Assembly: GCF_017826695.1 (NCBI RefSeq)
Contig: NZ_JAFFZW010000001.1
Location: 496,001 to 560,000, forward strand
Direction: 5' to 3'
DNA length: 64,000 bases
From: Pseudomonas alliivorans
GTDB taxonomy: Bacteria > Pseudomonadota > Gammaproteobacteria > Pseudomonadales > Pseudomonadaceae
Made by a program: the position numbers and the translations under genes. This document shows positions 19,753 to 28,794 of this stretch, piece after piece (within the stretch, counting starts at the first letter, position 1; each line of letters begins with the position of its first letter). Below the pieces are notes generated by a model, which was not told where the DNA came from, did not search any database, and saw only the letters and a program-made list of their open reading frames with translations.

Positions 19753-20013
19753 ATGTCGTCTTTTGTAGAAATGATTGAAAACATCACCCCGGATATCTAC
19801 GAGAGCCTGAAACTGGCCGTGGAAATCGGCAAATGGTCCGACGGTCGCAAGCTGACCCAGGAGCAGCGCGAGTTGTCGCTGCAGGCGTTGATCGCCTGGG
19901 AAGCGCAGAACCTGCCTGAGGACCAGCGCACTGGTTACATGGGCCCGCAGGAATGCTCGTCCAAGTCAGCACCGGTGCCCAATATCCTGTTCAAGTCGGA
20001 TGCCATCCATTGA
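19753..20013 (+). CDS. YeaC/DUF1315 family protein
   Basis: An 86-residue soluble protein of the YeaC (DUF1315) family, function unknown. The sequence is rich in helix-forming residues, with MIENITPDIYESLKLAVEIG and WSDGRKLT typical of the family. GGAG lies six bases before the ATG. The next gene appears to start within its stop codon. Confidence 0.8.
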   Translation: MSSFVEMIENITPDIYESLKLAVEIGKWSDGRKLTQEQRELSLQALIAWEAQNLPEDQRTGYMGPQECSSKSAPVPNILFKSDAIH

Positions 20014-20843
20014 TCGAGATCGGACGTGGCGCCGTCAACAAGATGTCCGTGCGCCAGGACGATTCGTCGCTGGTGCAGTACGCCTTTCGGCTGGGCGACA
20101 CTGAAATCGCCGTCAACCCGCTGATCGGCAAGACGGTCAGGCTGGAATTTCTGGGTGCGATCCATTGCAGCCACTGCGGTCGCAAGACCAAGTCCAGCTA
20201 CAGTCAGGGTTATTGCTACCCGTGCATGCTCAAGCTGGCGCAGTGCGACGTCTGCATCATGAGCCCGGAAAGATGCCACCACGATCAAGGCACCTGCCGC
20301 GATCCTTCGTGGGGCGAGCAGTTCTGCATGACTGACCACATTGTCTACCTGGCCAACTCGTCGGGCGTGAAGGTGGGCATCACACGTTCCACCCAACTGC
20401 CGACCCGCTGGCTGGATCAAGGGGCGAGTCAGGCGCTGCCGATTCTGCGCGTTGCCACGCGTCAGCAATCGGGCTTTGTCGAAGACCTGCTGCGCAGTCA
20501 GGTGGCCGATCGCACCAACTGGCGTGCCTTGCTCAAGGGCGACGCCCAGCCGGTGGACCTCAAGGCCATCCGTCAGGCGCTGTTCGAAACCTGCGGCGCG
20601 GGCCTGCTGGGATTGCAAGAACGATTCGGTCTGCAAGCCATCCAATTACTTCATGACGCCGAGCCCGTCGAGTTTCGTTATCCGGTCGAGGCGTATCCGA
20701 CCAAGATCGTGAGCTTCAACCTGGACAAGAACCCGATTGCCGAGGGCACACTGCTCGGGATCAAAGGCCAATACCTGATCTTCGATACCGGCGTGATCAA
20801 TATTCGCAAATACACGGCTTATCAAATGGCCGTGCATCAGTAA
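20010..20843 (+). CDS. DUF2797 domain protein
   Basis: A 277-residue protein of the DUF2797 family, unknown function. The N-terminal third holds Cys/His pairs in zinc-ribbon spacing: CSHCGRKT, CYPCM, CDVC, then ERCHHDQGTC (about 53-95). This suggests a metal-binding knuckle. The middle (HIVYLANSSGVKVGITR) resembles a GIY-YIG-like nuclease strand, an inference. The best start is TTG 20010, overlapping the preceding stop (TTGA), with ATG 20043 as an alternative. Confidence 0.75.
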   Translation: MIEIGRGAVNKMSVRQDDSSLVQYAFRLGDTEIAVNPLIGKTVRLEFLGAIHCSHCGRKTKSSYSQGYCYPCMLKLAQCDVCIMSPERCHHDQGTCRDPSWGEQFCMTDHIVYLANSSGVKVGITRSTQLPTRWLDQGASQALPILRVATRQQSGFVEDLLRSQVADRTNWRALLKGDAQPVDLKAIRQALFETCGAGLLGLQERFGLQAIQLLHDAEPVEFRYPVEAYPTKIVSFNLDKNPIAEGTLLGIKGQYLIFDTGVINIRKYTAYQMAVHQ

Positions 20844-20855
20844 AAGGATTCCAGC

Positions 20856-23522
20856 ATGCGCACCGAACAACCGACCATGATCTACCTGAAGGATTATCAG
20901 GCGCCCGAGTACCTCATCGACGAGACGAACCTGACGTTCGAACTGTTCGACGATCATTCGCTGGTCCATGCGCAACTCGTCATGCGCCGTAACCCCGCAC
21001 GCGGTGCAGGTCTGCCGCCGCTGGTGCTGGACGGTCAGCACCTTGAGCTGCTTTCGGTGAACATGGACGACGTCGAACTGACGGCGGCCGATTACCATTT
21101 GACCGAAGACCACCTGACCCTGCACCCCAAGTCTGAGCGGTTCACTGTCGACAGTACCGTGCGCATCCACCCGGAAACGAACACCGCACTGGAAGGCCTG
21201 TACAAGTCCAGCGGCATGTTCTGCACCCAGTGCGAGGCCGAGGGCTTTCGCAAGATCACCTACTACCTTGACCGCCCTGACGTGATGAGCAAGTTCACCA
21301 CGACTGTCAGTGCCGAGAAGCACAGCTTCCCGATCCTGCTTTCCAACGGCAACCCGGTTGCCAGCGGCGAGGAAGAAGATGGTCGTCACTGGGCGACCTG
21401 GGAAGACCCGTTCATGAAGCCGGCTTACCTGTTCGCGCTGGTTGCGGGCGATCTGTGGTGTGTCGAGGACACGTTCACCACCATGAGCGAGCGGGTCGTG
21501 ACCCTGCGCATTTACGTTGAGCCGGAAAACATCGACAAGTGCCAGCACGCCATGAACAGCCTGAAGAAGTCCATGCGCTGGGACGAGGAGACCTACGGTC
21601 GCGAGTATGACCTGGACATCTTCATGATCGTCGCCGTCAACGACTTCAACATGGGCGCGATGGAGAACAAGGGTCTCAACATCTTCAACTCCAGCGCCGT
21701 GCTGGCCCGTGCCGAGACCGCGACCGATGCCGCTCACCAGCGCGTCGAGGCCATCGTGGCCCACGAATACTTCCACAACTGGTCAGGCAACCGCGTGACC
21801 TGCCGTGACTGGTTCCAGCTGTCACTCAAGGAAGGTTTCACGGTTTACCGCGACGCCGGCTTCTCCGCCGACATGAACTCGGCCACGGTCAAGCGCATCC
21901 AGGACGTCGCTTACCTGCGCACTCACCAGTTCGCCGAAGACGCAGGCCCGATGGCGCATGCCGTACGTCCTGACAGCTTCATCGAGATTTCCAACTTCTA
22001 CACCCTGACGGTTTACGAGAAGGGTTCCGAAGTGGTCGGCATGCTGCACACCCTGTTGGGTGCCGAAGGCTTCCGCAAGGGCAGTGATCTGTACTTCGAG
22101 CGTCATGACGGCCAGGCAGTGACCTGCGACGACTTCATCAAGGCGATGGAAGATGCCAACGGCATCGACCTGACCCAGTTCAAACGCTGGTACAGCCAGG
22201 CTGGTACGCCACGTCTGGCGGTCAGCGAGTCCTACGACAGCGCTGCGGGCACTTACAGCCTGACCTTCCGCCAGAGCTGCCCGACCACGCCGGGTCAACC
22301 GGGCGATCAGAAACAGCCGTTCGTGATTCCGGTCGAACTGGGCCTGCTGGACAGCCAGGGTCACGACATGGCGCTGCGTCTGTCGGGCGAGGCGTCAGCC
22401 ACTGGCAGCACGCGTGTGCTGTCGGTGACCGAAGCCGAGCAGACATTCACTTTCGTCGATGTCACTGAAAAGCCTTTGCCTTCGTTGCTGCGCGGCTTCT
22501 CTGCGCCGGTAAAGCTGAGCTTCCCTTATGACCGCGATCAACTGATGTTCCTGATGCAGCACGACAGCGATGGCTTCAACCGCTGGGACGCCGGTCAGCA
22601 ACTGTCGGTGCAGGTCCTTCAGGAAATGATCGCTCAGCATCAGCAGGGCCAGGCACTGGTCATGGACCAGCGTCTGGTGACTGCACTGGGCACCGTGCTG
22701 GCTGACGAGCAACTGGATCAGGCGATGGTCGCGGAAATGCTGTCGCTGCCGGGCGAGGCTTACCTGACTGAAATCAGCGAAGTGGCCAACGTCGAAGCCA
22801 TTCACGCAGCGCGTGAATTCGCCCGTCAGCAATTGGCGGACAGTCTGTTCGAAGGTCTGTGGGCGCGTTACCAGGCCAACCGTGAGATCTCGAAAGTCAC
22901 GCCTTACGTCGCCGAAGCCGAGCATTTCGCCCGTCGCGCGTTGCAGAACATCGCGCTGTCGTACCTCATGCTCAGCGGCAAGCCGCAGGTATTGGCTGCG
23001 ACCATCGACCAGTTCGACACCAGTGACAACATGACCGAGCGCCTGACTGCACTGGCCGTGCTGGTGAACTCGCCGTTCACCGAGGAGCGGGACAAGGCGC
23101 TGGCCGTGTTTGCCGAGAACTTCAAGGACAACGCGCTGGTCATGGATCAGTGGTTCAGCGTTCAGGCCGGCAGCAACCAGCCGGGCGGTCTGCAAAGGGT
23201 CAAAGACCTGATGCAGCACCCTGCGTTCAACATCAAGAACCCGAACAAGGTCCGCGCCCTGATCGGTGCTTTCGCCGGCCAGAGCCTGATCAACTTCCAT
23301 GCAGCGGATGGCTCGGGCTATCGCTTCCTGGCGGATCTGGTCATCGAACTGAACGGCTTCAACCCGCAGATCGCCTCCCGCCAGTTGGCCCCGCTGACGC
23401 GCTGGCGCAAATACGACAGCGCTCGTCAGGCACTGATGAAAGCGGAACTGGAGCGCATCCTCGCGTCCGGCAAACTGTCGCCGGATGTGTATGAAGTGGT
23501 GAGCAAGAGTCTGGCCGAGTAA
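20856..23522 (+). CDS. pepN: aminopeptidase N
   Basis: An M1-family zinc metallopeptidase of 888 residues, the usual length for gammaproteobacterial PepN. It removes N-terminal residues from peptides in the cytoplasm. The substrate-anchoring GAMENKG is near residue 266, the zinc site HEYFHNW near 302-308, with the third ligand Glu in LKEGFTVY. AAGGA lies seven bases before the ATG. It is the last gene of the nadK-to-pepN run and is followed by a terminator-like hairpin. Confidence 0.97.
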   Translation: MRTEQPTMIYLKDYQAPEYLIDETNLTFELFDDHSLVHAQLVMRRNPARGAGLPPLVLDGQHLELLSVNMDDVELTAADYHLTEDHLTLHPKSERFTVDSTVRIHPETNTALEGLYKSSGMFCTQCEAEGFRKITYYLDRPDVMSKFTTTVSAEKHSFPILLSNGNPVASGEEEDGRHWATWEDPFMKPAYLFALVAGDLWCVEDTFTTMSERVVTLRIYVEPENIDKCQHAMNSLKKSMRWDEETYGREYDLDIFMIVAVNDFNMGAMENKGLNIFNSSAVLARAETATDAAHQRVEAIVAHEYFHNWSGNRVTCRDWFQLSLKEGFTVYRDAGFSADMNSATVKRIQDVAYLRTHQFAEDAGPMAHAVRPDSFIEISNFYTLTVYEKGSEVVGMLHTLLGAEGFRKGSDLYFERHDGQAVTCDDFIKAMEDANGIDLTQFKRWYSQAGTPRLAVSESYDSAAGTYSLTFRQSCPTTPGQPGDQKQPFVIPVELGLLDSQGHDMALRLSGEASATGSTRVLSVTEAEQTFTFVDVTEKPLPSLLRGFSAPVKLSFPYDRDQLMFLMQHDSDGFNRWDAGQQLSVQVLQEMIAQHQQGQALVMDQRLVTALGTVLADEQLDQAMVAEMLSLPGEAYLTEISEVANVEAIHAAREFARQQLADSLFEGLWARYQANREISKVTPYVAEAEHFARRALQNIALSYLMLSGKPQVLAATIDQFDTSDNMTERLTALAVLVNSPFTEERDKALAVFAENFKDNALVMDQWFSVQAGSNQPGGLQRVKDLMQHPAFNIKNPNKVRALIGAFAGQSLINFHAADGSGYRFLADLVIELNGFNPQIASRQLAPLTRWRKYDSARQALMKAELERILASGKLSPDVYEVVSKSLAE

Positions 23523-23563
23523 GGCTGAGGCAATGAAGGGTGCGGTGTCGGCACCCTGAAGAG

Positions 23564-23597
23564 AAGGGCTGTCCGCTGCGGGGGACGGCCCTTTTTT
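23564..23597 (+). terminator. pepN terminator
   Basis: AAGGGCTGTCC (23564-23574) pairs with GGACGGCCCTT, with one mismatch and an 8-9 base loop, followed by a run of six T. It ends the nadK-pepN cluster before the yjf operon. Confidence 0.75.
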
Positions 23598-23681
23598 ATG
23601 CATTGCGTGACCGGGCGTTTCAAGCCCGAGGCTGTATGCGCAGTTATCGCAGTCACAAGGCGACAGATCCTACAAAAAATC

Positions 23682-23691
23682 TCACATGTGA
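23682..23691. promoter_or_regulatory. palindrome upstream of the yjf/pspA operon
   Basis: TCACATGTGA is a perfect 10-bp palindrome, immediately followed by ATATAT, and lies 72 bases before the first gene of the operon. It could be an operator overlapping the promoter, possibly for the ribbon-helix-helix-like domain of the first protein. No sigma54 or AlgU-type promoter could be recognised here. Confidence 0.4.
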
Positions 23692-23763
23692 TATATATCC
23701 AGGCATGAAAACTTCTGATACGTTGCGTCTCAGTTCCAAGGCCCTCAACTAGGGGAAGCGCCA

Positions 23764-24417
23764 ATGCCTCGCAAAACCAAGGGCGACAACGCAACCGACC
23801 CGGCCAAGGCTTCGAAAAGCTCTACCGATTACATGCGTGAAATGCGTCAGCGACTCAAGGACGCCGGGCTGGTCAAGCGTGAGTTCTGGATTCGGCCCGA
23901 GAATGTCGATGCCCTGCGGGGAATCGAGAAAGCGTTAAGACAGCCCTTTCTGGGTGACAGGATCAAATTGGAGGATTTCATGACCGAGAATACCAACTGG
24001 ACGATCAGCTCTCTGCAAAAAGCCTTTTCCGAACTGGATCTGGTCACTGAGGGCAGGATCGAGATGGGTGTCATTGAGGGCGAGGCGGCAGGTATCAAGC
24101 TGACCATGGCCGACTTCGGTGATCTGCCTGTCTACATCGCGGTCGAGGGCGATCAGATTCTGGCCGACGCCACGCTGATCGAAGTGAACAAGATCAAGGA
24201 CGTCGCCGCTTTCAATGGCGAAGTATTGCGCAGTCGCGACCTGTTTCCGCTGTCTTCGGTCGGGATCGAAAAGCTGGCTGACGGTCAGGAAGTGTACTGC
24301 CTGTTTGGCGCACTGAGCGCCGCGTCTTCGCTCACAGTGATTGTTCAGGAAATTCTGACCCTTGCGGACAACGTGATCCGTGCGGCTGAAGCCTTCGAAG
24401 ATCACTTCATTTACTGA
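23764..24417 (+). CDS. YjfI-like DUF2170 protein with basic N-terminal extension
   Basis: A 217-residue cytoplasmic protein. The C-terminal part (about 80-217) resembles YjfI/DUF2170, first gene of the E. coli yjfIJKLM cluster. The N-terminal 60 residues are basic and contain YMREMRQRLKDAGLVKREFW and then a strand-like segment and a helix. This looks like the ribbon-helix-helix fold of small DNA-binding proteins, so the protein may control its own operon (inference). It opens an eight-gene plus-strand operon with gaps of at most about 75 bases. Function of DUF2170 is unknown. Confidence 0.7.
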   Translation: MPRKTKGDNATDPAKASKSSTDYMREMRQRLKDAGLVKREFWIRPENVDALRGIEKALRQPFLGDRIKLEDFMTENTNWTISSLQKAFSELDLVTEGRIEMGVIEGEAAGIKLTMADFGDLPVYIAVEGDQILADATLIEVNKIKDVAAFNGEVLRSRDLFPLSSVGIEKLADGQEVYCLFGALSAASSLTVIVQEILTLADNVIRAAEAFEDHFIY

Positions 24418-24443
24418 ACATCCCTGTCAGGAGCAAAGCATTC

Positions 24444-25151
24444 ATGACAACAAGCATCTGGAAAAAACTGGTTACCGCTGTCCGTGGCGGTGCATCCGAA
24501 GTAGGCGAGTCGATTGTCGACGCTAACGCCATCCGCATCCTGGACCAGGAAATCCGTGACGCAGACAGCGCGCTGGTCCGGGCTCGCGACGGTCTGATTA
24601 CCATCAAGGCCAAGCACAAGCTTTCGGCACAGCGTCTGGAAGAACACGCCACCAGCATTGCCAACTGGGAAGGGCGCGCCATGCAGGCCCTGAACAAGGG
24701 TGAAGAGGCGCTGGCCGTGGAATGCGCCACCAAGATCGCCGAGATCGAGGCCCTGCGGGATCAGGAAAAGGAACTGGCAGATCAGTTCGGCAAGCAGGTC
24801 GGTCTGCTGCAGGAACAGGTTGCCAAAGCCGAGTCGCGCATCAAGAGCCTCAAGCAGCAGGTCGAAATGGCCAAAGCGCGCGAAACCGTACAGAAAGCCC
24901 GCGTTGCAACGGCGACTGCCACCGGTGGCGCGAGCGGCGCGGTCGAGACGGCTGTCGGTTCGCTGGCCCGCCTCAAGCAGCGTCAGGATGAGCAGGACGC
25001 CAAGCTGGAAGCCGCTGAAGAGCTGGCCGGTCAGTCCAATGGCAGCGATCTGGAGCGTCGTCTTCAGGAAGCAGGCATTGGCGCCAGAAGTGGCGGTGCG
25101 GATGACGTGCTGGCGCGCCTGAAAGCCAAAAGCCAGACGCCTGCACAGTAA
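24444..25151 (+). CDS. PspA/IM30 family protein (YjfJ-like)
   Basis: A 235-residue coiled-coil protein of the PspA/IM30/Vipp1 (bacterial ESCRT-III) family. Long heptad helices run from about 25 to 150, and the N-terminal helix SIWKKLVTAVRGG is amphipathic, as in the membrane-binding helix of PspA. A Gly/Ala-rich hinge (ATATATGGASGAV) separates a shorter second coiled coil. The classical psp regulators (pspF, pspBC) are absent; instead the neighbours are YjfI, YjfK, YjfL, YjfM and YjfC homologues, so this is the YjfJ branch. It should coat and protect the inner membrane under stress. Confidence 0.88.
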   Translation: MTTSIWKKLVTAVRGGASEVGESIVDANAIRILDQEIRDADSALVRARDGLITIKAKHKLSAQRLEEHATSIANWEGRAMQALNKGEEALAVECATKIAEIEALRDQEKELADQFGKQVGLLQEQVAKAESRIKSLKQQVEMAKARETVQKARVATATATGGASGAVETAVGSLARLKQRQDEQDAKLEAAEELAGQSNGSDLERRLQEAGIGARSGGADDVLARLKAKSQTPAQ

Positions 25152-25181
25152 ACGTCGAGTGAAGACAGGCGAGGAGACCGG

Positions 25182-25748
25182 ATGAGCTTTTCGGCACGAT
25201 TGAAGGTCATCCTCGCGTTGTCGCTGTTGTTGGTCGCCGTGCAGTTCGTCAATGCATTCTCGTCCGGCAATCTGGTCACGTACGGCATCATTCCGCGCAC
25301 GGTTTCCGGTTTGCAGGGCATCGTTTTTGCGCCCTTCATTCATGGTTCATTCCGGCATCTGCTTGGCAACCTGTTGCCGTTCATGGTGCTGAGCTGGCTG
25401 GTGGCCACCGAAGGCGTGAAGCGTTATGCCTGGGTTGCAGGGTTGATCTGTGCGCTGGGTGGCATTCTCGTGTGGCTGTTTGCTCGATCCAGCATTCATG
25501 TCGGTGCAAGCGGCTTGATATTCGGCTTGTGGACCTATTTACTGGCGCGTGCGTGGTATCAGCGCAGTCTGGTCAGCCTGCTTCTGGCGATGATCGCACT
25601 GGCCGGTTACAGCGGACTGATCTATGGATTCGTCCCGATGCCGGGTATTTCGTTCGAGTCGCACCTGGCCGGTGCGCTGGCGGGAATAGGCGTCGCCCGG
25701 CTGATGCATTCGAAAGCGTTACGGACTGAAACCACTCGAGTGGTTTGA
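25182..25748 (+). CDS. rhomboid family intramembrane serine protease
   Basis: A compact 188-residue rhomboid with six predicted helices and no cytoplasmic domain. Catalytic Ser is in HVGASGLIFG (near 110) and His in SHLAGALAG (near 160); the HxxxN segment is FRHLLGNLLP. GAGGAG precedes the ATG. It is embedded 30 bases after the pspA-like gene in the same operon, an addition not present in the E. coli yjf cluster, suggesting proteolysis of a membrane protein is part of this stress module. Confidence 0.9.
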   Translation: MSFSARLKVILALSLLLVAVQFVNAFSSGNLVTYGIIPRTVSGLQGIVFAPFIHGSFRHLLGNLLPFMVLSWLVATEGVKRYAWVAGLICALGGILVWLFARSSIHVGASGLIFGLWTYLLARAWYQRSLVSLLLAMIALAGYSGLIYGFVPMPGISFESHLAGALAGIGVARLMHSKALRTETTRVV

Positions 25749-25821
25749 AGGGCATGCCGTGGATTGCGGGTCGTCGTCTCCGACCCGTCTGGAAGGGAAC
25801 CTGAATCATGGATTTGCACGC

Positions 25822-26847
25822 ATGACCCTGCTGCTGTTACTTCGGCGTCACGCCTCGGTGTTCTTCGAACGATTCGGCTGGGCCGGTATTGGCGTCCTGC
25901 TGTTGACGCACTACATCGTCTCCTGGCTGCTGCTGACGCTGGCGGGCGAGGAGCATCTGGTTCAGGGTGTCGATTTCACCTACTTCTACCTCACCACCGC
26001 GACCACGGTCGGGTACGGCGACCTGTCGCCCAAAACCGGGTGGGGCAAGCTCATTACCACCACCTGGATCATGCTGGGCGGTATCGCCCTGCTGACGACC
26101 GTCATTGGCAAGGCGTCGACTTCGGTCGGGGACATCTGGAGAAGAAACATGAAAGGACAGGGCGACTGCTCGGCTCTCACCGGCCATACCGTACTCGTCG
26201 GCTGGGACGGTGAAACCAGCGAACGCATCGTCGAACTGCTGGGCCAGGACACCTCGACCAGCCGCACAGGGCTGGTGATCTGTGATTCGATCATCACCGA
26301 AAATCCGATGCCGGGCCGCGCCTCGTTCATCAAGGGCGATTCACTGGACTCGCCAGCCGTGCTGCTGCGCGCCGGAGCCATAGGCGCGCAACGGATTCTG
26401 GTGCACACCCAGTCCGACAGCCTGACCCTGGCAATCGTGCTGACCCTCAAGAGCCTCGGGCCGACCGGGCATGTCGTGGCGCATTTCAACAATTCCGAAC
26501 GGGCTGCACTGGCCAGAACCTATGCACCCGAACTGGAATGTACCTCGAACATGGCCATCGAAATGCTGGTCCGTTCGTCTCAGGACCCGGGTTCCAGTTC
26601 GGTGATCACCGAACTGTTGTGCATCGGCGAGGGTGCCACGCAATTCCGCCATGTGCTGCCCAACGACTACACCTCATCCTGCGGCGACCTGTACATGCGC
26701 CTGCGTCAGGATTTCAACGCCACGCTGATCGGTTACAGAGCTGGCGCCGTGGCGCAGTTTCAGATCAATCCTGCCAATGACGTGCCTGTTCGCGGCGGGG
26801 AAATTTTCTACATTGCCTCCAGTCGGCTTCAAGGAGATGCGCTATGA
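25822..26847 (+). CDS. two-helix potassium-channel-like protein with TrkA-N-like domain
   Basis: A 341-residue protein. Two helices (about 20-42 and 72-95) flank a pore loop with the perfect selectivity filter TTVGYGD at 61-67. The cytoplasmic part begins with a Rossmann-like strand HTVLVGWDGETSERIVELL and reads like an RCK/TrkA-N domain, although the usual GxGxxG is reduced to GWDGET. It probably opens or closes in response to a ligand or membrane state. ATG 25822 is preferred; a GTG at 25759 would add 21 polar residues. Its stop overlaps the next ATG by four bases. It belongs to the PspA/Yjf operon. Confidence 0.8.
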   Translation: MTLLLLLRRHASVFFERFGWAGIGVLLLTHYIVSWLLLTLAGEEHLVQGVDFTYFYLTTATTVGYGDLSPKTGWGKLITTTWIMLGGIALLTTVIGKASTSVGDIWRRNMKGQGDCSALTGHTVLVGWDGETSERIVELLGQDTSTSRTGLVICDSIITENPMPGRASFIKGDSLDSPAVLLRAGAIGAQRILVHTQSDSLTLAIVLTLKSLGPTGHVVAHFNNSERAALARTYAPELECTSNMAIEMLVRSSQDPGSSSVITELLCIGEGATQFRHVLPNDYTSSCGDLYMRLRQDFNATLIGYRAGAVAQFQINPANDVPVRGGEIFYIASSRLQGDAL

Positions 26848-27506
26848 GTTGGTTCAAACGTGCCATGGGGCTGGAAGCGCCCAAGACGACGGCCAGTGCC
26901 AACGGATCGACGGGTTTTTCCAGCCCTCTGGGCCTGGCTTCCGGGCGCATGCTGTGCCTGGACAGTTCGCTGAAGATGCTGCTCGACGGGCATTCCTATG
27001 TGGTCATTCCAGGGGACGAAAAGGTCTGGTCGGTCGGTCGTATCGATCTTGGCCAGTCCATGGCGCTTCAGCGTTTCTATCTGGATAACGAAGACTATTT
27101 CCTGCAGGTGGTCACCAATGGCCCCGCGCCTGAAGATATTCAGGACATCATCCTGTTCGGCTATTACAGTGCCTCGCCGATCACCAGCAAGGACGAGTTG
27201 CTGCGCCTGACCGGACCTGCGTCGAAGATCGGGCTGCCGACCTACGAGCACGAAGGTGAAGTGTTCGAAAGACAATGGGGAACCGAGACCGGACAGACCG
27301 AACTGACGCCGCTGGACGAAGACGTCGTCAGCCCTGACGGTGCCTATCGCGTCAAACACCTGAGCATGCTGTACGCCCGCGAAACAGGCCTGATCAATCG
27401 TCGGGAGTTCCTGCTGTTCTCGGTCGAGGAAGACGAGGAGGGTGAGATCACCCTCACCACGGCGGTTGGCGTGACGCTGCAATCCACTGATATCAACGTT
27501 CTATGA
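26844..27506 (+). CDS. YjfK-like DUF2491 protein
   Basis: A 220-residue soluble protein of the DUF2491 (YjfK) family, function unknown. It contains an acidic C-terminal half (EEDEEGEITL) and a central FYLDNEDYFLQVVTNG segment that is typical of the family as I recall it. No signal peptide or membrane segment is visible. The ATG overlaps the channel stop (ATGA), so the two are translationally coupled. Confidence 0.78.
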   Translation: MSWFKRAMGLEAPKTTASANGSTGFSSPLGLASGRMLCLDSSLKMLLDGHSYVVIPGDEKVWSVGRIDLGQSMALQRFYLDNEDYFLQVVTNGPAPEDIQDIILFGYYSASPITSKDELLRLTGPASKIGLPTYEHEGEVFERQWGTETGQTELTPLDEDVVSPDGAYRVKHLSMLYARETGLINRREFLLFSVEEDEEGEITLTTAVGVTLQSTDINVL

Positions 27507-27519
27507 CAAGGAAATCCTC

Positions 27520-27945
27520 ATGATCGACGCGCTTCGTATGTCGCTCAACGCCACTGCGGTGTTCGGTTTTGTGATGTACATCCTGGTGGCGGCCATTCTG
27601 TTCGCCCTGTTCCAGTTCATTTACAGCCGCATCACGCCGCACAAGGAATTCGCGCTCATCCGTGAGAACAACAGCGCTGCCGCACTGGCGCTGGGGGGGT
27701 CGCTGATCGGTTTCGCGCTGCCAGCCAGCAATATCATCACCTACAGCATCAGCATTCTGGACGTGATCGTCTGGGTGGTGATCGCCGCGGTGGTGCAACT
27801 GGTCGCTTTTGGCGTGACCAGCATGGTGCTAAAAGGGCTGTCGACGCGCATTGCCAAGGGCGAAACAGCTGCAGCAATCTACTCGGCCAGCGTCGCGATC
27901 AGTGTCGGTCTCCTCAACGCAGCCTGCATGACCCCCTCGGTCTGA
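27520..27945 (+). CDS. YjfL-like DUF350 membrane protein
   Basis: A 141-residue inner-membrane protein with four predicted helices in two DUF350 repeats. Helices lie near 12-35, 53-70, 82-105 and 120-140. The repeat motif EFALIRENNSAAALALGGSL recurs in degenerate form as RIAKGETAAAIYSASVAISV, which is the internal duplication characteristic of DUF350. Its role is unknown; it is a constant partner of YjfJ/PspA and YjfC. Confidence 0.82.
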   Translation: MIDALRMSLNATAVFGFVMYILVAAILFALFQFIYSRITPHKEFALIRENNSAAALALGGSLIGFALPASNIITYSISILDVIVWVVIAAVVQLVAFGVTSMVLKGLSTRIAKGETAAAIYSASVAISVGLLNAACMTPSV

Positions 27946-27972
27946 CAGCAGCGACGGTCAAGGAGATTATCG

Positions 27973-28782
27973 ATGAGACGCAGTTCAGTAAAATGGGTGC
28001 TTGTCAGCACGCTGCCTCTGGCCATTTCCGGCTGTGGCGCTGCAGACGAGGAGCCCAACTTCACGGCACGGGCCAGCTTCAAATCGGTTCAGGAATGCAC
28101 CGAATCCAAGGTTCCGGTCGATGTTTGCTCGGACGCCTTCATGAAGGCGATGTCGGACCACCGGGCCATTGCCCCGGTCTACGATGACAAGGCTTCGTGT
28201 GATGCCGATTTTATTCCGGACTACTGCCAGGTCACTTCCGACGGTAAGTACATGCCCAAAATGGGCGGGTTCGAACTGGGGTTCGAAGGTAATGTGCCCA
28301 AGGATGCTCTGGAACGGGCCCAGCAGGAGGTCGCCCAGTCTGCGCCGTCCGGTATGAGCGGTACAACAGGCCTGCTGACCGGCCTGCTGATCGGCAACCT
28401 GATGAGCAACGGCTTTGGCGGCGGCAGCCGTTACTACTCGCAGCCTATCTACCAGACACGCGATGACCGCAACTCGGGTTCGTTCGGTTACTACGGATCG
28501 TCATTGCCGAGCCAGATGGAGCGCGGCAAGACCTTCGGCGGTTCGACCCAGGCACGCTCAGGCTCCGGCAGCTACGACAGGAACACGCTGGGTCGCAGTC
28601 TGGGCGACTCCGGATCGGGTTCAGGTTCAGGTTCGAGCTCGGGGTCCAGCTTCGGATCACGCTCCAGTTCCGGTTCATCGGTGTCTTCGACGGTCTCGCG
28701 CGGCGGCTTCGGCAGTCAGGCGTCGGCGCGCAGCGGCTGGGGTGGCAAGAGCAGCAGTAGCAGTGGCAGTTTTGGAGGCTGA
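27973..28782 (+). CDS. DUF1190/YgiB-like lipoprotein with Ser/Gly tail
   Basis: A 269-residue putative lipoprotein; the lipobox LAISGC places the lipid on C21. The DUF1190 (YgiB/YjfM) domain spans about 30-130 with conserved Cys (SVQECTESKVPVDVC, KASC, PDYC), likely to form disulfides in the periplasm. From about residue 185 the sequence is Ser/Gly/Arg low complexity ending SSSSGSFGG. In E. coli the yjfM/yjfC and ygiB/ygiC pairs keep this gene next to the ATP-grasp gene, as here (12 bases apart). Confidence 0.82.
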   Translation: MRRSSVKWVLVSTLPLAISGCGAADEEPNFTARASFKSVQECTESKVPVDVCSDAFMKAMSDHRAIAPVYDDKASCDADFIPDYCQVTSDGKYMPKMGGFELGFEGNVPKDALERAQQEVAQSAPSGMSGTTGLLTGLLIGNLMSNGFGGGSRYYSQPIYQTRDDRNSGSFGYYGSSLPSQMERGKTFGGSTQARSGSGSYDRNTLGRSLGDSGSGSGSGSSSGSSFGSRSSSGSSVSSTVSRGGFGSQASARSGWGGKSSSSSGSFGG

Positions 28783-28794
28783 CGGATCCGGCCC

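Noticed and set aside
25808..25825. A five-codon ORF (MDLHA) whose TGA overlaps the channel start
   Set aside because: Too short to judge; it could arise by chance even though a GGAAGGGAA stretch lies upstream.
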